From contig CM071574.1 of NCBI GenBank assembly GCA_036426205.1, positions 17,578,440 to 17,642,439 on the forward strand: 64,000 bases of DNA, written 5' to 3'. Source of the stretch: Ascaphus truei (taxonomy: Eukaryota > Chordata > Amphibia > Anura > Ascaphidae). The translations under genes were made by a program, and so were the position numbers. The notes below the pieces were generated by a model. That model saw only the letters and a program-made list of their open reading frames with translations, did not search any database and had not been told where the DNA came from. Positions 62,976-64,000 of this stretch are shown piece by piece. Within the stretch, counting starts at the first letter, position 1. The number at the start of each line of letters is the position of its first letter.

Positions 62976-63777
62976 TGTAGCCCTGTGTAATTTTGGGGTT
63001 ACATGCCTCTCTCCTTCTGTGCAGTAATTCCTGGTAAGAGGGCAGGTTTGCCAGAAGTTATCATGAGGTTTTGCCCTCAACCCCATGTGAGGTGTAATAT
63101 GTAGCAAAGGAAGTGACAGCATGTCTGTGTCCACTGACAGTGACACAGGGGTGGGTCTTCTGGAGCTATATAATACGAATCACTTCCTAAAGTTAGCATG
63201 TTCAAGTTGGAGCTGAGTCTGTGCAGTTCAAGTGTCAGTTGCAGAGTGTGGCAATCTGACCCCCCACTGTGTCAGGACTCTGGCACAGATTGTGGCCCTC
63301 CCTTAGGGGAGAGGATACAGACTATTCCCCTTTCTCTATTAGAGAGTCATGGAAGAGCAAGGACAGCTTCTAGGGCCCTGACTAGGAGTGCTGTCCAGGG
63401 ACTTCCTTGAAGTGGGCAACCTGGAAATGTGCGGCTAGGGACCGGCCGCTATGATGGGCAGTCTGCCATGGAGGATGTTAATAAAGAGTGCCTTGATTAA
63501 AAGAACCTTCTCGCCTGAGCCTGGAGTCATTCAGGGAGAAGCTGCACCCAAGGGTTCTCTTCCAGAGACTCCTCCATGCTGTCGTGGGGACCTGGAAGAG
63601 ATGGAGGCGCTGTACCAACTGTGAGTATGATCTCAGCACTACCTCACGAGCCAGTACTGGTGAATTCCCCAATACAATCAAGCGGGACACTCAGGAGTCC
63701 TGTAAGCCAGCAGGTGCACCACACGACATGACATGTAACTGGGGGCAGATTCTGCACATAGGGGTCTGACCGTTACA
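62976..63777 (+). mobile_element. 5' LTR of an LTR element running off the window
   Basis: It begins TGTAGCCCTG and ends GACCGTTACA (802 bp, TG...CA). TATA-like 'gagctatataatac' is near 63162 and 'gttaataaagagtg' near 63476. It shares several blocks with the LTR at 24349-24846. Sequence after it starts 'tttttggaggtgctgctgag', where a tRNA primer site (TGG...) would lie. Confidence 0.65.
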
Positions 63778-64000
63778 TTTTTGGAGGTGCTGCTGAGATC
63801 CTCAGGACAGGCTTTAGCTGGGCTAATGAGAGGATATGTATCCTACCAGTAATGTGCTGCAGAATGGAAGGAAGCCTAGGGATAGTCAGGAGTACCATGG
63901 TCGCTCGCAAAGCACACCCTAGGGCCTGATATGGAGTAAGGTAGATCTGGAGACAGGACTATTGCTGTTCTAGTCACCTTGCGGCAGCTAGTCATAGGAC
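63778..64000 (+). mobile_element. Internal leader of the LTR element
   Basis: No open frame is recognised in the 223 bp available. Expected gag start lies beyond the window. Confidence 0.45.

Overview
This window looks like intergenic DNA from a vertebrate, most probably an amphibian (I would guess a frog). It is AT-rich and full of microsatellites. It mixes CR1-type, L1-type and other Jockey-group LINEs, Penelope-like sequence, a Gmr1-type Ty3/Gypsy element, PIF/Harbinger, hAT, Tc1/mariner and piggyBac non-autonomous elements, and many fold-back repeats. I recognise no host gene exon, rRNA or tRNA. Every coding stretch I can assign belongs to a mobile element, and all but one are visibly broken or truncated.

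Layout: 1-5.7 kb is AT-rich sequence with small repeat fragments and MITEs. 5.7-8.9 kb is a CR1-type LINE on the minus strand. 9-16.7 kb is mostly unassigned, with a TA-flanked MITE, fold-backs and a Penelope-like inverted repeat. 16.8-21.0 kb is a decayed L1 (plus strand) carrying a mariner-type MITE. 21.7-26.5 kb holds piggyBac and Harbinger MITEs, two copies of a ribozyme-like module, an unrecognised long ORF followed by a polypurine tract and an LTR, and fold-back repeats. 27.4-30.9 kb carries a broken BEN-domain gene facing a broken HARBI1-like transposase exon. 31.6-41.4 kb contains a hAT MITE with target duplication, more fold-backs and a solo LTR with a Harbinger-like element nested inside it. 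41.6-45.8 kb is a Jockey-group LINE (minus) next to an L1 fragment split by a solo LTR. 46.9-52.6 kb holds a piggyBac element with a nested Harbinger MITE, a solo LTR, a 709-bp hAT element and a Penelope GIY-YIG domain. 54.4-60.1 kb is a Gmr1-like Gypsy element (integrase upstream of reverse transcriptase), followed by a second LTR and the start of a second internal region. 60.1-64 kb holds a Penelope-like inverted pair, octamer-bearing repeats and a 5' LTR running off the end.

The most interesting signal is a short structured module repeated at about eleven places with unrelated flanks. It reads YUGANRA, one unpaired base, a hairpin, GAA, a short self-complementary box (ACGCGU, ACAUGU, ACGU), then a GUC/GUU/GUA triplet. 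At seven loci the flanks form a third helix whose sequence differs from locus to locus but stays complementary. This is the architecture of a type I hammerhead ribozyme. The core pair C3-G8 is replaced together by U3-A8 in four or five copies. Penelope-like elements are known to carry hammerhead motifs, and a Penelope GIY-YIG remnant is present here, so I read these as Penelope-type terminal repeats or small elements derived from them.
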